Source of the DNA: Styela clava
Lineage: Eukaryota; Chordata; Ascidiacea; Stolidobranchia; Styelidae
Direction: 5' to 3'
DNA length: 64,000 bases
Assembly: GCF_964204865.1 (NCBI RefSeq)
Contig: NC_135261.1
Location: 8,866,001 to 8,930,000 of the forward strand
Part shown: piece by piece, positions 1 through 12,772 of the stretch
Numbering within the stretch: position 1 is the stretch's first letter
Layout of the letters: every line of letters begins with the position of its first letter
Notes under the pieces: generated by a model
What the model was told of the DNA's origin: nothing
The model's database searches: none
What the model saw: the letters and a program-made list of their open reading frames with translations, nothing else
Position numbers and translations under genes: made by a program

Positions 1-534
1 AGATAAAACAAGACTGGGATTTGTAAGTGAAGTGATATTCGTTTTATCGAAGAGCATTTGATCGCGTGCTGTCTGGTATCTTTGTTTGTTTATTATGAGC
101 CGAAGAACGTTGCTCGCGCGTTCAAAATACTTCGTTTTCAACTAACAATAGATTATTTGGTTATTTTTAAGCTTTGAAATACTCATACAAATAAAATTGA
201 CCTTGTTGCAAAATAAAAATTATACATAAAAAAAATATGATGACATCACCGTAATTAAGAACACTCGGATCAAGCATGGGTAATTTAAACTCAAACATTT
301 TGAGTTTTGAAATTGGTTTTGTTCACATGCAGACCACTATGAAATACTATTGACCCCCCAAAATACATTTAATTTAGCCATAAACCCAAATTATGACACA
401 GATCAGCCATTTATGGCAGGGCCGAAACCCTAGGGTTAATTTGGAGATACAAGTTCCATCTTACAAGGATGCATAGAAGCGTATTTAAGGGGTTTTATGC
501 ATTGTCTATGCAAATAAGGCTTAGCACAAGTTGC
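1..534. other. no gene recognised
   Basis: AT-rich sequence with only short chance reading frames. I see no splice-bounded coding exon, RNA gene or mobile-element terminus before the foldback repeat that begins near 535. Confidence 0.5.
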
Positions 535-755
535 GGTGTCTCAGAAATGGTGTGCCCAACTTGTCCCACGCCTGTCTTTCATTTACCCACTTGTACCGCA
601 ATTGTCCTAATTCCTGGTATGTTCTGGGATAGAATAAATATAAAACTTGGGGGAAATGAAAAAAATGGTTCACATAGAATAGTTGTACAAGTGGGGTAAG
701 TGTTGTACAAGCGAGATATGTGCGAGAATGGCACAAGTGGCATTTTTGAGACACC
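535..755. repeat. foldback (inverted-repeat) element, MITE-like
   Basis: The left part, starting GGTGTCTCA, and the right part, ending TGAGACACC, are imperfect inverted copies over about 75 bp. Shared blocks include GTGTCTCA and CCCACTTGTAC. The centre is short and non-coding. No convincing target-site duplication could be read, so the superfamily is not assigned. Short reading frames here on both strands are by-products of the palindrome. Confidence 0.5.
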
Positions 756-1237
756 CGTACAAGAAGTCACTTATAGACATAGGTAAACAGGTTTTAGAAG
801 ACACTTTCAACAAATTATTTCCTGTCTGGTATAGTCTTATTCATTTTACCAGCACGTATTATTCTATTCTTGGGTTGTGTAATGTGATATGAATGAAATC
901 AAATATCCGAACTGCGATTCCCACATTGTTAGAACAGTGCGCTAACCAATTCGGAAGCGCACAATGTTACTACAAACACGTTCTCTCTTTTAGTGAAAAA
1001 TATATATTCTTCTACTTTTACAATTTCAATATACTGGTCGTTGGCTACCACAGAACAGTTCCAATACCTTGGTCGAATAGTAAAATCTACCAACGTATAT
1101 CAATCAAGTCATCCGGAAAGTTCGCAAAAAAGCTACAATGAACATTTCCGACATACCAGCAAAAAATTTGTTGATTATTTGTTTGAAGTAAACAAACCTG
1201 ACACATTGCATTAACATTTTATAAATTTTTATTGCAG
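756..1237. other. no gene recognised
   Basis: No supported gene. A stretch near 910-970 resembles a tRNA D-arm on the minus strand but lacks the rest of a tRNA. Confidence 0.45.
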
Positions 1238-1323
1238 GTGCTCCGGGATTTCCTGAACTCGTATTTCAATTTCCAGAGGGTAATTTTAATTTTGGGGGAA
1301 TGATTCCGGGAAAGAAGGTGTAA
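1238..1323 (+). CDS. possible terminal coding exon of an upstream gene
   Basis: A pyrimidine-rich tract ends in an AG acceptor at 1236-1237. It is followed by 27 sense codons (beginning APGFPEL, ending GMIPGKKV) and a TAA at 1321-1323, with an AATAAA at 1408-1413. This arrangement suits a last exon on the plus strand whose earlier exons lie before the window. The peptide is not recognised, and so short a frame could arise by chance. Confidence is therefore low. Confidence 0.25.
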
Positions 1324-1579
1324 CACAATACTGCCTATTAGTGAAATTTTCTACTTATTTGAGAACTTTTCTACGCACCATGTCCGGCCGAATATAACCA
1401 TCTATTAAATAAATCACACCTTGTTAGAAGGATATTCAATCGAAATTTGAATTTATTACGCTTCTGTTTTGTTGATCATGGCACATTCCATTGAAATATT
1501 TTCCCGGGCAGCATTATATTTAAACGCAGTGATTTTTATTTTATTTTATGCATACAACACCATGAACAACCATATAGAC

Positions 1580-2099
1580 CAGGAGTCGGCAAACTACGGC
1601 CTGCGGGCCGGATCCGGCCCGCGGAGTACTATAATCCGGCCCGCGACGCTTTACTGAATTATAGTAACAAAACAGCTGTTTTGACGATTTTATTCTTTAC
1701 GTACTAGAATTTATTGTGAGACACTAATAGACTAAATTATATTATAACCTAGCAAGTATACAATTCACAATTACTCGTTTAATGAGTCTATAATTTAATT
1801 ATAATTAGACAAATAGCAACAAAACGCAGACAAGTTGATGCTAAATGCAAGTGGTTCAAAGGCGCCGAAAATATTTAAATGGAATTTCTCTAGATACGAT
1901 GCGATGAGGAAATAAATCTATATTCTATTCGAGAGATGTATCACTGCCTAATTTTTATTTTAAAAAGTATCATCTGTTCGTTTTCAATTTTCTAAAAACA
2001 TGTGCGGCCGCAAACGACTTGCCACCTTTAATTTTAGCCCGCTAGTGACTTGTAACCTTTAATTTTGGCCCGCGAGCGACAAAAGTTTGCCGACTCCTG
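1580..2099. mobile_element. non-autonomous hAT transposon, family 1 copy A
   Basis: The termini are a perfect 16-bp inverted repeat, CAGGAGTCGGCAAACT at the left and its reverse complement at the right. The element is flanked by the identical 8-bp target duplication ATATAGAC (1572-1579 and 2100-2107). Eight-base duplications and a CAGGxGTCGGCAAACT terminus are typical of hAT elements, notably Tip100/Zaphod-like ones. The 520-bp body has no transposase frame. The family recurs in opposite orientation at 19569-19993, where the internal sequence also matches. Confidence 0.9.
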
Positions 2100-2107
2100 A
2101 TATAGAC

Positions 2108-4746
2108 ACAGCAAGGCCGCAGTGGTGAGCAAACGCGTGCAAACTCCCGAATAAATCAGGCCTATTCGTTATATTGCTGCTTTGTATTTATATATGACAT
2201 TTTTACGGAAGTGGTTTGATCAAATTGTTCTTATTAATGTAAGGATTCCGTGGGCTATGCTTCCAATACTGATTATTATTACCACCCTATTAGGAAAATA
2301 TTTGTAAGCATGTTTATTTGCATTATCCGCTTCTCTAATTAAAATACGAATATTTAGATTTTTTATTTAGAATATTCTTAATGCTTTATTACTATAATTG
2401 ATACTGAAAATCTTGCGTGACCTAATGTCATACGGTTGGAAAGATTAGCGCAATTTTTCATCACGAGGAATACAGTTATTCTCTGTTGAATCTTTATTAT
2501 GAGACAATAATACTTTAGTCATTTAGAATTGTATAAAAACTTATATATAAGGACATTACTATTACAAGAATTTCACATTCCTCCACCAGCATTTTTTAAT
2601 TCATTGTTCGTGTTCGATGTCACCGCAAATCAGCTATAGCTGCTTTTATTTCAAGTGCGCCTTGTTTTATATATTTATTTAAATTGCTTTTTTAGAGACA
2701 TAATGTTATGTCTAATGTGTGTCTACTTCATTCATGTGAAAATAAAAATGGCGATAAAATATTGTTGTGTGTATATTGCTGGTTTACATATGGTTTTGTA
2801 GAAATAGAGATAAGATTATTCATTTTTGAAATATATGGAAAACGCATTTTGAAAACCTAGAGTCATAACCTTAAAAGAATAATTTTTGCAGCAGCTGAGG
2901 TACAATTTAGAATACTCGAAGCGAATACTCACTTTTTAAAGATTTGAAAGCTTACAGTTTTGTCCCAGTTATACCGGTAGGCGTTTGTTTGGCCATAGGA
3001 AACTGTATTTCATTTGTGCCGAGAACCATTTTGTCAGGAATAACGAGCTCATTATTACACTTCAAAGGAGCTTGTGAGATTAAAGAAATCAGTGGTTTAA
3101 TCTACGTTCAGTATGCGTTATATCAACTTGAAGCGCCGTGAGAGACTGCTTTTATGAGAGTTTGCAACGTACTACTTGCGCGCAATGAATTTTATTTCTT
3201 TTAAAAATAGAAATATCACTTTTCAGCCACTCCAAAGTAGGCAAATACTATCCTTTAAAAGTATGGTATTTTCCAAAATTATAATTCTGTCAGAGAATGC
3301 CACTCATAGTGTATATAAAGTGTAGATTATGTTAATTAGTAAAATACTTTTATGAATTACATTACCACAGTAGAAATCTGTTTCATATTCAATGAGATAT
3401 AACACACATTTACTTCAAGTATGGTTCTGGTAAATCCATAACCGATACCTTACAATCGCTTCTATTTTTAGGAGAAAGTGTCGAATTTTTTCTTTTTTAA
3501 TTCTATAGAATACTATTACGAAAAGTACGAACGTCATTTACCAATTATTAAATCGCCAAATAGGTGTGTTTTTGTTGATGGAAATAAAATTAAGCCTTAA
3601 AATCGATATACCATGCCGATCACATATATGAAATTAAAATTACTGTCATTTTGTTACATGAATTACGATTTTTCATTTGAATTTCTGTAGCTTCGTTAAT
3701 ACTTTATCATTCATATTAATTAATTCGACAGTGAACCTGTTCAAATAACATATATATATATACAAATTACAAAAACTTCTGACAGCAATTCTGTTCTCGT
3801 GGACGAGTTATATGGTTCGCGTTTTCTTACTCAATCCGACCAGAAGTTTTACTTAAATTCCGATCCCTGACAATTATTGATCGAAACCTTAAAACAGGAT
3901 ACAAATTCATGGTAACTCTTCCCGAATCTTATAAATCGGGTTTCGTAAATTTATAACTCAAAATCAAGTGATGTACAAAGTGCCTGTTTATTAATTCTAA
4001 ACTTAACCAAACCAGGTAGAAACGTGATCTCGGCGCTGCATAAAACTCCTCCTCTGTGATACTGGTAACACCAACATCAGGATGCCGATAAACCAAACAA
4101 GGTAGTAATAACACCTGGCATATTTAATGTTTCGGTTATCGCAGAAAAATTTCTATTTCTACAAAATAACGAAAATATGAAATTGTTTACGTATGAAAAT
4201 ATAATTCAACAGGAAAAGTTTGGGTTTGTTTCATATGGTATTGTTTCAATCGACAGGTTAGAGTTTGCGTATTCAACTTCTCAATTGAATGCTATCCTGC
4301 CAAAATAACATATTACTGGTTTAAGGTTTTAATCTCATGCATTTGCATATACTTCAGGTGATTTCAGCTTGGCCAACCAGAAGTCATGATTACCAAATAC
4401 GATTAGGACTTCCCATGACACAACCGTGGCCACGAACTAATCAATGGACCTTCATGGGAAGAGAGGCGTCAATAACATCGAAAAACGTCATATTACGTCT
4501 GAATATGTCGCAAAAGAACATCCTATTTATCAAATTACCATCATTTGTCGCTAATTCCGATTTCCTCAGCCTAATATTTTCCAAAAATTAATTACACGCG
4601 ATGTTTTACCAATTAAAGGCTAATCATCAAAGTTATTAACGTGGTTTGTTAATCACAATGCCCATGGCGCCCAATTATAAAAACTCAATGAGATATATAA
4701 ATTGAAATATTTTATAGAAACAAGTTTATTTTTTAAGATAACCAAC
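2108..4746. other. gene-poor spacer upstream of the carbohydrate sulfotransferase
   Basis: No coding exon supported on either strand. Reading frames are short, mostly start at non-ATG codons, and match nothing I recognise. The region must hold the promoter and any 5' untranslated exon of the gene starting at 4747, but I could not pin down either. Confidence 0.5.
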
Positions 4747-7700
4747 ATGACAGAGACAGTGAAACCTTCAATAAAAAGAGTTGTGTCAACAATTGTTAAG
4801 TAAGTATATAGACGATATAGGGCTTATTAGTTTGGAATCAATAAATACAGATTCGAAAAGCCTTCAGTATAAGAATACAATACATTGGTAGATTCCTCTA
4901 ACCTTTTTTGTAAATATATGATGCTTTTTATAAAATTTAGTTAGAATTGTCACGTACGGCATTGTTGATATCGCACATTCATAAAAATATGTAAACTTTA
5001 TTATATCAATTAGAAATGCAATAGCATTAGAGCTTGGTTGTTAAAAAAGTGTAACGGTAAAAATACGACTTCTGTATCTTTTTTTCCTTGTACATTACTT
5101 CTGCGAAAGCGTGTGATCAATATCTGGTAGTGGTCAATATGCGGTAATCAGTAATCAGTATTTTATTTTTCTACTAAACTGAAAATGAGCTTTGTATGAA
5201 CAAGGAAAAAAACAACGCAAAAATGTCATTTCAGGCTGAAGAGAGGCGTTAAAAAACAATCCCAGTTAACGAGCAGCGACACCCGTGATTAGTACTCAGC
5301 AAGGCGGAAACTCGGAAATATCGCTATTTTATCATGTAGTTTATGTAAATATTCTTTTCTAGAAAAAAACTTCACAAAAAGAAACGAAAATCTAAGAATT
5401 CGGCAAACGGATTTGCTCAAAATATAGCTCCAGTGTGCGGACTATTCGTTTTTGTTGGTTTGGTTGGATATAGAAATTATCTTTTGTCAATGCATGACTC
5501 GGAAGTCGTCATGTTGCATCATTTCCGGAGGCAACTTCCTGAAGAAATGCCAGGTAATAATAATCTTGTTTTTAAACATATGATTCTTAATAATTGAACA
5601 TTCATATCATTTATTATAAGAAAAATTTGTATTACCATATGTAGGCTGACAATTTTAGTTTTATGACTTTTGATTTATGAATTCTACAGAACGCATCGAA
5701 ACACCAGAAATACCGGCAAGATTAAGAGGGATGTACGAAATGAAAATCAAAAACGGTAATTTTTTATATGATTTCTATTCTACTACTTGTCTATAACCGC
5801 AATAAAAATGCTACTGCTACTGCTTACTACATGAGCCTGCATTGTGATTAATAATTTAGCCTCAATTTACTTCATATTTCGACACCATAAATAGAGTACG
5901 TGCTTTTTCAATCCCTCTCATTAATTTTACCAAAGCACTGACGGAATGATGACTAAGGTGGATTTAATCGTAACTTAACTGTAACTTTATGACAGGCCTG
6001 TCTGCAGATACAATGAATAGTGATGATACGAATGCCGACCTCCAAAAGTACAAATATTTGACAAATGCAAAAATAACAAAAAAAAGTAAGTTGAAATTAA
6101 ACAAATGTAATTACTGTATAAATTGTTGGTGAAATGGTCAAGACAACACTGCTGTTAATTGAAAACACATCGTAATAAAATTAACATATATACATAATAT
6201 CAATAAAGATAGCTTATTTCTGAATTATTTAAAAATTGTCAATTTAATAAACATTGAAAATATATCTGTCTAATAGGTCCAGGACTTGCAAAAATAGAAA
6301 TTTACAGTCCTTCAGAAAAAGACAAGAAACTGGCAAAAATGCAGATGAAGAGAAGATATGAAGACAGAAAGAAATTATTATTAGAGGTAAATGCAACACT
6401 TTTACTACAAAATGAAGTTTCGCTGTTTTCTCACTATCATTTTGCAAATATGCAACTATACATTTCAGAAATGTGGCAACAATCAAACAAACACGTGGAA
6501 TGAAACGATGCAACTGATCGCTGTTCCAGAAAGAAACTTTACAGTATGTGTTGTTCAAAAAGCTGGAAGCACAAGCTGGTAAGCTTTAATATTTCTTTAC
6601 ATTTGAGAAAAAATAATCAAGACACTCAATATATACGTCAGTTAATACGCAATTAAAATAATGGTTAAAACATGACTTTAGGAGCATTAGTCAGGAAGGT
6701 GCTACTCCAATAAACCGCGCAGTAAATTACGCATACGGACGCTATCGAGTGTAATGTAGGACAACGGATAAGATTTAATCATATTCGTATCTCGTTGTGT
6801 GGAAATGACGCTTGGTATCTAGTGTCCTGAAATTAGTTGGGTAATTAGGTGTATAATTTTACCATGCTTATTATCACGTTGCCGTAATCCATCAGGGCAA
6901 CGTTTGATACAAATACAAGCAAAGTAAAATTCATGCTGCAGTTACAAACTCTTCATTAAGTGTGTTAAATAGGTCATTTACTCCCAACAAGTTACTCAGT
7001 TACATGAGCTCAGTTACATGAGAATGTTTGTGTCATACTGTGCAAAAAAAGCGCTGTCGTTTCAAGAATGAATGTGCTGACCAAATCAGTAAAACAGTCA
7101 GTATTTTACAGGCACAAGCTGGTATATAAGCTTCGCATGAATGGGAATCCTTGGGAGAAAGCTGGTCACACATTAAATAGAATTGCAGCTGATGAATTAC
7201 CACAACGAACAAAACATCACTTGATGAGATCTCGTTTTGTGACAAGAATTATCACTGTTCGGCATCCATTCTCACGACTTATATCAGGGTGGCACAATAA
7301 ATTTCATAAGTAAGTTAAATGTTTCTGCATCTTCAAATTATCTAGATTTTAGGTGTTTGTTAACCATCATCATAATGAAGCAAGGAATCAGTTAAATCTC
7401 GTGGAAGAAACCTAGAGTTGTCAGTTTCATATAAGTAATGTATTTTGTTTCAGATGAGAGTTGACGAACTTAATTTTCGAAACTTAAATGAAAGGGAATT
7501 ATTTTTTTATGTTCTGACTAAAAGTTCTAGTGTCGTATCGGGGCTGAAAATCGTTTTTTTCATCGAAAATTTCAGAGCTATTATTTTTCAGCTTTTCAAC
7601 CTTCGTGCTCTTATAATCTCAAGAACGAAATAAAAATTGGGACCTCCCGAAGTATGCGCACCAAGATGGTGCACAACCTGAACTCAGGTTGTGTACCAGG

Positions 7701-8369
7701 TTAGGGTTCAGGTTATGCGACATCTTGGTTCGCATACTTTAGGAGTACCAAAAATTGTGTGTACTTTTTTATTATTTGCAATATACAACCTCTCGAATAA
7801 ATGCATAGGAGGTTACTTGAATAACTCAACTTTCATATTGACGACAGCATATATAACACTTTTTTATTTTTTTTTTCAGAGATTTTCCTATGCGTGATGT
7901 ATTTTTGACCAAAGTTGGTGATTATGCAGGACGACACATTCCTGAGAAAGACCACGTCCTCGCTTTCCAAGACCTGGCACAATATTTGGCAGATAATGGT
8001 CTCGATGACGTGGATGTACATTTCAAATCCATAGAACAACTTTGTAGTCCATGTCAGTTTCCTTATAGCCACATCGTGCGAGCGGAAACCGTATTAGAAG
8101 ACTTATGGTACGTACTTGATCGAGTAAATACTACGATGGAAGGATTTAATAAACATTCAGTTACTGCGAAATCACAAGAATCAGACGAGAAGCCACCGGA
8201 AAGAGAGTTAACTCCGTGGGAAAAAGAACGGGATACCATTAAGCAATTTTTTGAAAATATTCCCAAAGAAACAACAGCGAAACTTATGTCACTATACCGT
8301 GACGATTTTGAAAAGTTTGGATATACATATGACCTTGACACACACGTAATTGGGGATATTATCGACTGA
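4747..8369 (+). CDS. carbohydrate sulfotransferase, HNK-1/chondroitin 4-O type (CHST8-14 family)
   Basis: Predicted type II Golgi enzyme that moves sulfate from PAPS to a glycan hydroxyl. Eight exons join in frame: 4747-4799, 5363-5553, 5690-5755, 5996-6085, 6277-6386, 6469-6578, 7112-7309 and 7880-8369, giving 435 aa. A lysine/arginine-rich cytoplasmic tail precedes a membrane anchor (about 39-57). A basic stem of some 110 residues follows. The 5'-phosphosulfate loop is CVVQKAGSTSW (197-207), split by intron 6. The 3'-phosphate site is VRHPFSRLISGW (256-267). LCSPC (327-331) and the C-terminal YRDDFEKFGY (412-421) are family signatures. The start is the ATG from which exon 1 splices in phase. 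The acceptor sugar cannot be decided among 4-O-GalNAc, HNK-1 and dermatan types. The last exon carries a charged insert (about 365-390). It is convergent with the TPST gene. Confidence 0.9.
7640..7749. mobile_element. palindromic MITE (GGTACTCC family), copy 1, in intron 7 of the sulfotransferase
   Basis: The 110-bp element is nearly all inverted repeat. The left end is GGACCTCCCGAAGTATGCG and the right end is the complement of GGTACTCCTAAAGTATGCG. It is bounded by identical 8-bp direct repeats AAAAATTG (7632-7639 and 7750-7757). It carries the family core ACCAGGTTAGGGTT. This is the shortest copy in the window. Confidence 0.8.
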
Positions 8370-9382
8370 TAAGTGCAACCGAAAACGTCGGAGAAATTAC
8401 GCGGAAAATGTAAATTAAACCTTGCATTTATCGAAGGTAAAGACAGATGTGGCGCTGAAATATCGTTCGTGAAAACATGTTCACACGGTGAGAAAATAGA
8501 AAGCAATTGTGCCATTAACAACACAATATGCATGAAACAACAAAAGTGTGACAATAGACAGATTTGAAAATGTGAACGAGCATGCGGATGGCACATAAAG
8601 CTAAGCGACGAAAAAGCAGTTGATCAGCTTCAACAATGAACATTATCAAGCTTTACAATCAGCTGACAACTTAGGCGAAAATAGGATATCAGACGTTTGT
8701 ACACGTCAGAGAAACGGACATCGGTCTAATTTCAATAAAAATTATGATAATATGTTTTTAAAGTTTACTAATTGGAAATAATAAACACTTAATTCAAATT
8801 GACGTCAGTGTGACGAAGCTGAGTCAAATTTAGGATGGTTCCGACGTATGCGTGTCGATCAAAAAGGTTTTCATTATTTTACAGTGATAAGTCAGCTGTA
8901 GCTCGGATGACTTATTGTTAGCAAGAAATTGTATAAAGCTTTTTAATGCTGTGGAGAAGACATGCAGGTCTATTATCTCAAAAATAAGCTCAAGTCAGTT
9001 AAGGCTAAGCCGTTGACCAACCAAGCCTACCAATTTACTCAGGGTTGGAAATTTGGTAGGGTATGTAGATCTGAAAAGATACTGAACCTGTTGGACCCAA
9101 TAGCTGACAAAGGTTGAGTGGTTGTGTGTGTAAATCCTTATTCTGGTCTAGCATTTTATTCGTCAAAGAAGTATAATTTTGTAAAAAAAAACATGTATTC
9201 TATAAGAATTATTTTCACTCCAACACTAATTTCTGTAAAATCTACAATCTCCAATCCAGTCATTCACGAGCGTTTTATAAAACAACTTTGCTTTTAGAAC
9301 TTATTGACATGACTGATGTAATATTAGTTTTGATAATGTATATCACATTGGTATTTCTCCAAAATGAAAATAAAATTAGACA
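8370..9382. other. convergent 3' flanks, no gene
   Basis: Holds the 3' untranslated region of the plus-strand carbohydrate sulfotransferase and the region downstream of the minus-strand TPST gene. I see no other coding sequence. Confidence 0.55.
8734..8785 (+). terminator. candidate polyadenylation signals of the carbohydrate sulfotransferase
   Basis: Two AATAAA hexamers (8734-8739 and 8780-8785) lie about 365 and 410 bases after the stop codon, in AT-rich sequence. Either could end the transcript. Confidence 0.45.
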
Positions 9383-12300
9383 TCAAATGTTTAATTTTTT
9401 CAGCACGAAATCATCTGGTTCTCCATATTTTGGCCTGCGTTCTTCTGGATTATATCCAAGTATTTTTAACATAGGTGCAATGAATGCCATATCTCTTTCC
9501 ACGTCTGGTGGAATCTTTCCAAACCATTTGGTCAATCCTTCCAGGTATAATGGTTTCTTAACCTGATCGGTAGACAGCTCATACCTGAAAAATTGAAAGA
9601 AATAATGCAGGATCATACTTAATGAACAAATATGCAGATCACTGATGATTGCCACAGATCAAAGCTATTTATCAACCTTTTCCAAAGTATAAATATAGTT
9701 ACCGCCATTATTCATTCAATTTTAAAATAATTTTCATTGAAGTACTTTTATAGCCTGTTATTGGCACAAACAAATTTTCTCGTCAAATTGTTTAGTCATT
9801 GTCAGATATCCCAGTTTGAAAAGGTGGCTAATTAGCATAATTAGCTAATACTAATTGTGAGATATTTGAATATAATATAGCCTAATGTTTAAATAATAAG
9901 GTTTTTAGAAGCGACTTTAGACTAGTCCTTTTAATCGTCCTTTTATAAGAACAGTTTCTAAGTTATTTGTGCTTGTTGAGTCTTTTTTTTAGAATGAGTT
10001 CAATCGGCGGTAATCGGATAGTATCAACAATTTACCATTTCAAAACTTTAGATACTAATTTTGAGAACGCTTCTCGAGTTGACGCCCAAAAAGCTGGTTC
10101 GCGTGTACCTATTGATCATCCTTTTTCATTTAATCTCTTGCCATTTGAAAGTACTGATGGCAAACTTTAGCCTGTATATTTCGACCTACTCGGGTATGAT
10201 TTTGCTTTCTGCTACTTACTTTGAACTCATGTGAAGACAAATTATTTGTTTCAAATCTAAATTTGGGTAACAAAACTGACAGGGTCTGGTCGGCAGTACC
10301 ACGAAAATGAACTAATGTTTGCCACCATGCCCAACAATCGGGTCGGGTGAATGAAGTTTCTGAGCGAAAGTATAAATTTTAATTGATACAACACCGTTGC
10401 TGATCAATCTATGTAACCTATCCATTGGGTCTAATTTTGCAATTTTAAAATCAATCAATCGTGACTGATCGAAAATGTGTCATAAGTGCTGTTTCACATT
10501 TCTTTGTCACCGCGCTGTAATGTATAAAGCTATCGTGATTCGAGATTCTTCAGGACTTTATAACCTCTTTAGGGGCTATTATACTCACGCAGAAAGTTTC
10601 GTTTCGTTCGCATGATCCTCATGATGCAGCACTTCCTTACACCACGGTATTCCCAAGAAATTGAAAATCTTTTTCGTGGTAGCAACCGGTTGAAGCACAA
10701 GTTTTTCATAATGAACAGGCAGGCAAACTTTAGGTCCGGATGTGAGACATTCTTTATACATATTATTAATTTCATCGTTCCAATGCATTAAGACATCCCT
10801 GGAATGAAAAATAAAAATATTTTATTGTTCCATATATCATACGATTCTTCTTCTATACACCATTAACATCAAAAGCTTTCGTAATCGAATTATTTATTTT
10901 TTAGGAATACTCACCTATAACTCTTTATATTCCAATTTCCTACTGTAATTCCCTTGGAAATAACAGAATGTGCGGACGCCCGGCCATCACGTAACATTAG
11001 AATAAACTTAGAGTTGGGAAATAGCCCATGGAGATATCTAATGCACAATGAAAAATATCAGGAAACATATTAGTACAATAATTATCGACAGATTTAAAAA
11101 AAAATTGCATTGGTGTCGAATTACCCCGAATGTACGGATATACATTGGGGTTTTAAATTCAGCAGCTGTGAGTCCTTGTCCGGTAACACTGCAACAAGAC
11201 TAATTTTGTAGAGAGCACGTGCCTTGCTGGATGGACATAGTAGTGAAACCATTCGATGAAAACACATTCAGACTCTTTTCTAGGCTTTTAATAACTTAAA
11301 CATTATTTCTATAATAAAATAAAAAATAAAAAATCACATGTAACAATGTCAACGCAGGCTAACCAAATAGAAACCAAGTTGTCACGCGATTATTAAAATC
11401 TTTAGATCGCTTGAGGATGGTGCCAGGTTGGACACATTAGGTGGCGCTATTTCAATTTCATCACAGACATGCTTAATGTTGAATTAGTAATTTACAAATG
11501 TGAATAAATGTTCAAGTGACTTGAAAGTATTCATAATAACTTGCAATTCTTAATGTTACAAAATACGTAGTAAAACAGGATTATTCACGAATAAAGAGGG
11601 GCATGCATTAGCACCTCGTATTCACGTGAAAAAAAAGAGAAAAAAGTCTTGAATGTTACATCTTTCTTACGTGGTTGCCTGTAAAGAGTAAGGATCCTTG
11701 TTGCATAAATATTTTGCTGGAGGACCATGATGCACAATAATGCTCAAAATAAATTTTGCCATTGCATTATCCAGTGCGTGAGGAGCAACACCAGCTTCCA
11801 CTAACCGGACAAATTCTTTAGTAGAGCTGAAGAAATAGAAAAACTATATGTTGGAAGAAATAGACCTTTTCAAAAAATAACCAAAGTGTAACACTAAATT
11901 TAAAACGACATTAATCGGTGATACACGAAACTGAATTCAGATACTAGTAATGCAATGGATAAGATAATACGGTTTCTATTACATAGATTCTCTTTCTGTT
12001 ATATTGTTTACTTTAAGGATACTTACGTTGTCCATTCATAGTGGTCCTTCAGTAACCAAGGAATTACATGGGTCTCGGGTCCGCATCGAATATCCGGATG
12101 TGACTCCAACATCTTTCTCATAAGAGTTGTTCCGCTTCTTGGAATTCCGCCGACAAATATTAAATATTGTTCCAGATCCTCGTCGGGTCTTTTCTTATCA
12201 ATATTCAATGACAGAATTATGAAATTTTTTGGAAAATTTATGGGTGATAATCAAATTCAAAGTTACAGACTGAGACACGGCGACTCACCTTACCCGTAGT

Positions 12301-12772
12301 ATGTGAACCAAGATGGCGGACACCGGAACGTAGTATGTGTACCATGTAAGGGTTAGGCCATAATTTCAGATACAAATACTACGGGAGTGACTTGACTAGT
12401 TCCCGAACTCGTAATAAAACTAAAATGAGGAAAATTGGAAAAAATTATGGCCTAACCCTAACCTGGTAAAGATACTACTTTATAATTTTTATCATAAATC
12501 AACATAAATTAACCAATTTCAAATCTAAATATATTCGCTAATCAGCTGCCGCTCAGGCAGACAGAAATTAATTGGGCAATTTTAGAAATTTAAAAAGAAG
12601 TTTCATATATATGCTTACATACCTTAGTATATCTTGCTTTATTGACACTGCTTGAGTATTTCGAAAATTCCAAAATAAACAATAAGAACACAACGACTCC
12701 GACCAAAATAATAACTGCTCGTGAAAGAATATTTTTCCTTACTAATTTCAAGAAATACAGTAAAAATTTCAT
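9383..12772 (-). CDS. TPST: protein-tyrosine sulfotransferase (TPST)
   Basis: Golgi type II enzyme that transfers sulfate from PAPS to tyrosines of secreted and membrane proteins. Six exons read on the minus strand: 12772-12623, 12193-12027, 11826-11671, 11037-10915, 10798-10589 and 9584-9383. They make 335 aa with intron phases 0,2,2,2,2. Membrane anchor about 19-36. The 5'-PSB is [10 protein letters not shown] (65-74; R69). The catalytic base is E90 in [15 protein letters not shown] (147-151) and RDGRASAHS (174-182) contact PAPS in the family. Cysteines C87/C147 and C216/C224 match the two human TPST disulfides at a constant offset of ten residues. STDQV and [11 protein letters not shown] near the C-terminus are also conserved. 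Human enzymes are longer (about 370-377 aa) at both ends. The glutamate before the catalytic one is proline here. The acceptor of intron 1 has a weak pyrimidine tract, but the join keeps phase. Confidence 0.93.
12288..12478. mobile_element. palindromic MITE (GGTACTCC family), copy 2, in intron 1 of TPST
   Basis: The left part carries the family segments CCCGTAGTATGTGAACCAAG and GGCGGACACCGGAACG. The centre has the usual TAATAAAACTAAAATGAGG-type stretch. The right part contains CCTAACCCTAACCTGG and then stops at about 12478, well short of the usual end, so the copy is 3'-truncated. Target duplication not readable. Boundaries approximate. Confidence 0.65.

Noticed and set aside
905-985. tRNA-like stretch on the minus strand (D-arm-like GCGC stem with AATTGGTTA loop)
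   Set aside because: The acceptor stem does not pair and the T-arm lacks a GTTCGANNC B box. At most a decayed tRNA or SINE fragment.
6244-6558. 104-codon minus-strand frame
   Set aside because: Lies opposite exons 5 and 6 of the carbohydrate sulfotransferase, which have clear homology and splice phase.
7445-7633. 62-codon plus-strand frame between sulfotransferase exons 7 and 8
   Set aside because: The exon 7 donor and exon 8 acceptor join in phase across it, and the frame has no homology to the family.
8063-8596. 177-codon minus-strand frame
   Set aside because: Antisense shadow of the last exon of the carbohydrate sulfotransferase.
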